From Nitriliruptoraceae bacterium (GTDB taxonomy: Bacteria > Actinomycetota > Nitriliruptoria > Nitriliruptorales > Nitriliruptoraceae), in assembly GCA_007117945.1 (NCBI GenBank), contig SKTN01000307.1, positions 1 to 6,399 on the forward strand: a stretch of DNA of 6,399 nucleotides. Reading direction: 5' to 3'. Position 1 is the stretch's first letter. Each line of letters starts with the position of its first letter. Made by a program: the position numbers and the translations under genes. This document shows, in pieces, positions 5,036 through 6,399 of the stretch. The notes under the pieces are model-generated. The model worked only from the letters and a program-made list of their open reading frames with translations, was not told the DNA's origin and ran no database searches.

Positions 5036-5854
5036 TCAGGGCGTGACGTGCTCGAAGATGACGTTGTCGGCCAGCGCGCGGGCGCGGGCGAGCGCGGCGT
5101 CGTCCGTGGCGGTCCAGGTGACCAGTGCCCCACCCCGGGCACGCCACAGGTCGCAGGTCGGGTTGGGCAGCCCTGCGAGGTCGTAGCTGACCGCGTGGGG
5201 CGCGACAGCGGCGAGGTCCCTGAGCTCGGCCAGGCGCCGCCGCAGGAAGGCGGGCAGCCTGGCCTCCTCGATGGGTCCTGCGGTCAGGACCCGCACGGCC
5301 TCGGGACGGTTGCGCCGGAACCAGCGCAGGCTGGCGGGGTTGAAGCTGGCCACGCACCAGGGGCCCGGGTGGGTGTCGAGCAGCGGCGCCACCGCCGCCT
5401 CGAGGGCGCCGGCGCGCAGGTTCGGCTGCTTGAGCTCCACCATCACCGGCACCCCGGTGAGCAGCTTGAGGGCCGCGGCCAGGGTCGGCACGTGCTCCCG
5501 GGTGCCGCCGAGCTGCACGGCGCCGAGCTCGGCGACGGTGAGGTCGGCCACCTTCTCAGGGCGGTTGGCGGCACGCTGCAGGGTGGGGTCGTGGGAGATG
5601 ACGGGGACGCGGTCGCTGGAGAGGGTGACGTCGAGCTCCACCCCGTACCCCGCCTCGGCCGCGGCGGCGAAGGCGGCCAGGGAGTTCTCCGGGATACCCG
5701 CCACCTCGTCGTGGAGCCTCCGGTGGGCCAGGGGCTGCGCGAGGAGCCAGGACGGCGGGGTCTCCTCGGGCACCAGGTCGGGGCGCTCGGTGGCCTGCTG
5801 CGCGTCGCGCTGGGCAGGGGCCGCGTCGTCGGGGGGTTCGGGCAGTGCGCTCAC
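5036..5854 (-). CDS. Glycerophosphodiester phosphodiesterase family protein
   Basis: This 272-residue protein belongs to the GDPD TIM-barrel family, which hydrolyses glycerophosphodiesters to glycerol-3-phosphate and an alcohol in a metal-dependent reaction. The core begins at about residue 41. It shows AHRRLHD (43-49), IPENSLAAF (54-62), YGVELDVTLS (70-79), SHDPTLQR (87-94) and MVELK (138-142). By family knowledge H44 and H88 are catalytic, and E56, E73, D75 and E140 are metal or active-site acidic residues. The common HRG is HRR here. The first 40 residues are a Pro/Ala/acidic tail without signal peptide or membrane helix, so a cytoplasmic location is likely. The GTG start at 5854-5852 overlaps the hemB stop in GTGA, with GGAG 9 nt upstream, so translation is probably coupled to hemB. 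Its substrate is unknown, and its presence between two heme genes is unexplained. Confidence 0.9.
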   Translation of the reverse strand: MSALPEPPDDAAPAQRDAQQATERPDLVPEETPPSWLLAQPLAHRRLHDEVAGIPENSLAAFAAAAEAGYGVELDVTLSSDRVPVISHDPTLQRAANRPEKVADLTVAELGAVQLGGTREHVPTLAAALKLLTGVPVMVELKQPNLRAGALEAAVAPLLDTHPGPWCVASFNPASLRWFRRNRPEAVRVLTAGPIEEARLPAFLRRRLAELRDLAAVAPHAVSYDLAGLPNPTCDLWRARGGALVTWTATDDAALARARALADNVIFEHVTP

Positions 5855-6399
5855 GGTGTCACGCTCCGGGCGAGCTCGAGGGCCGCGTAGGTCAGCACGA
5901 TGTCGGCACCGGCACGGCGGATCGAGCGCACGGACTCCTCCATGACCGCAGGCCCGTCGAGCCAGCCCCGCTCGTGGGCGGCGGCCACCATCGCGTACTC
6001 ACCGGAGACGTGGTAGGCGGCCACGGGCAGATCGTGGGCCCGGCGGGCGGCGGCGACGACGTCGAGGTAGGCCAGCGCCGGCTTCACCATCAGGGCGTCC
6101 GCCCCCTCGGCGGCGTCGGCGGCCAGCTCGCGGGCGGCCTCACGGGCGTTGCCCGGCGCGAGCTGGTGTCCCCGACGGTCCCCACCCTCCAGCGCGGAGC
6201 CCGCCGCGTCGCGGAAGGGACCGTAGAAGCCCGAGGCGAACTTGGCGGCGTAGGCCACGATCGCGACCTGCTCGTGTCCGGCCTGGTCCAGACCGTGGCG
6301 GATGGCCGCGACCTGGCCGTCCATCATCCCCGAGGGGGCCACGATGTCGGCGCCGGCCTCGGCGTAGACCACGGCGTCACGGACGTAGCCCTCCACCGC
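5851..6399 (-). CDS. hemB: Porphobilinogen synthase (5-aminolevulinate dehydratase), C-terminal part
   Basis: The gene enters from the right edge; about 182 C-terminal residues are present, roughly 140 N-terminal ones missing. HemB condenses two 5-aminolevulinate molecules to porphobilinogen in the cytoplasm, directly after the HemL reaction. Counting from the codon at 6396-6394, visible motifs are ADIVAPSGMMDGQV (16-29), AYAAKFASGFYGPFRDA (48-64) with the first active-site lysine K52, LMVKPA (102-107) with the second, Schiff-base lysine K105, and VSGEYAM. The two lysines are 53 residues apart, as expected (52 in the E. coli enzyme). The C-terminus is complete, ending in SVTP with TGA at 5853-5851, which overlaps the next gene's GTG. 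The GTG at 6396 is an internal valine codon, not the start. Metal-site residues lie in the missing part, so zinc or magnesium dependence cannot be judged. Confidence 0.97.
   Translation of the reverse strand, partial: AVEGYVRDAVVYAEAGADIVAPSGMMDGQVAAIRHGLDQAGHEQVAIVAYAAKFASGFYGPFRDAAGSALEGGDRRGHQLAPGNAREAARELAADAAEGADALMVKPALAYLDVVAAARRAHDLPVAAYHVSGEYAMVAAAHERGWLDGPAVMEESVRSIRRAGADIVLTYAALELARSVTP

Noticed and set aside
3520..5046. A 508-codon open frame on the plus strand
   Set aside because: It is antisense to hemL, and its translation is Gly/Arg/His-rich without motifs; an antisense shadow.
4951..5142. N-terminal extension of hemL to an upstream ATG
   Set aside because: It would overlap the end of the phosphodiesterase gene, the added residues are Pro/Ser/Arg-rich and unlike the family, and the ATG at 4950 has a good ribosome binding site.
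4796..5890. A 364-codon open frame on the plus strand
   Set aside because: It is antisense to the phosphodiesterase gene and the start of hemL and shows no domain; a shadow frame.
1..6399. CRISPR array, tRNA or rRNA gene, insertion sequence, prophage
   Set aside because: I saw no regularly spaced repeats, RNA-gene signatures, transposase motifs or terminal inverted repeats in the window.

Overview
The window is a gene-dense, very GC-rich stretch in which every gene I can support lies on the minus strand, so it reads from high to low coordinates. The GC bias, the four GTG starts out of nine genes, the Shine-Dalgarno sites and the protein sequences suggest a high-GC actinobacterium. The quinol:cytochrome c reductase is of the split cytochrome b6/subunit IV type, not the fused long cytochrome b of mycobacteria and streptomycetes, which points to a deep-branching lineage. 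That placement is inference; no marker gene in the window fixes it.

The right half (about 3655-6399) is a heme-biosynthesis block: the C-terminal part of hemB (porphobilinogen synthase, running off the right edge), a glycerophosphodiester phosphodiesterase-family gene that overlaps hemB by four bases (GTGA), and hemL (glutamate-1-semialdehyde aminotransferase). A gap of about 195 bp (3461-3654) follows. It holds a possible weak terminator, a possible promoter and several palindromes, and it probably separates two transcription units.

The left half (1-3460) is a six-gene operon for a respiratory quinol:acceptor oxidoreductase. In order it encodes a three-helix membrane protein of unknown family, a 2x[4Fe-4S] ferredoxin, a cytochrome b6-like subunit, a subunit IV-like C-terminal cytochrome b half with a long charged N-terminal extension, a Tat-type Rieske iron-sulfur protein, and the first 35 codons of a membrane-anchored protein that may be the cytochrome c partner. 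Gaps of 16-81 bp separate these genes, and several contain short stem-loops.

The most interesting point is the combination in the left half. The b6-like subunit has the cysteine (residue 70, in YCLGG) that in cytochrome b6 binds the extra c-type heme ci at the Qn site, and helix D has the b6-type histidine spacing. A ferredoxin and an unknown membrane protein are encoded immediately upstream in the same operon. A ferredoxin-linked b6f-like complex feeding electrons to menaquinone through heme ci is a testable hypothesis. The heme genes next door would supply the cofactor that this complex consumes.
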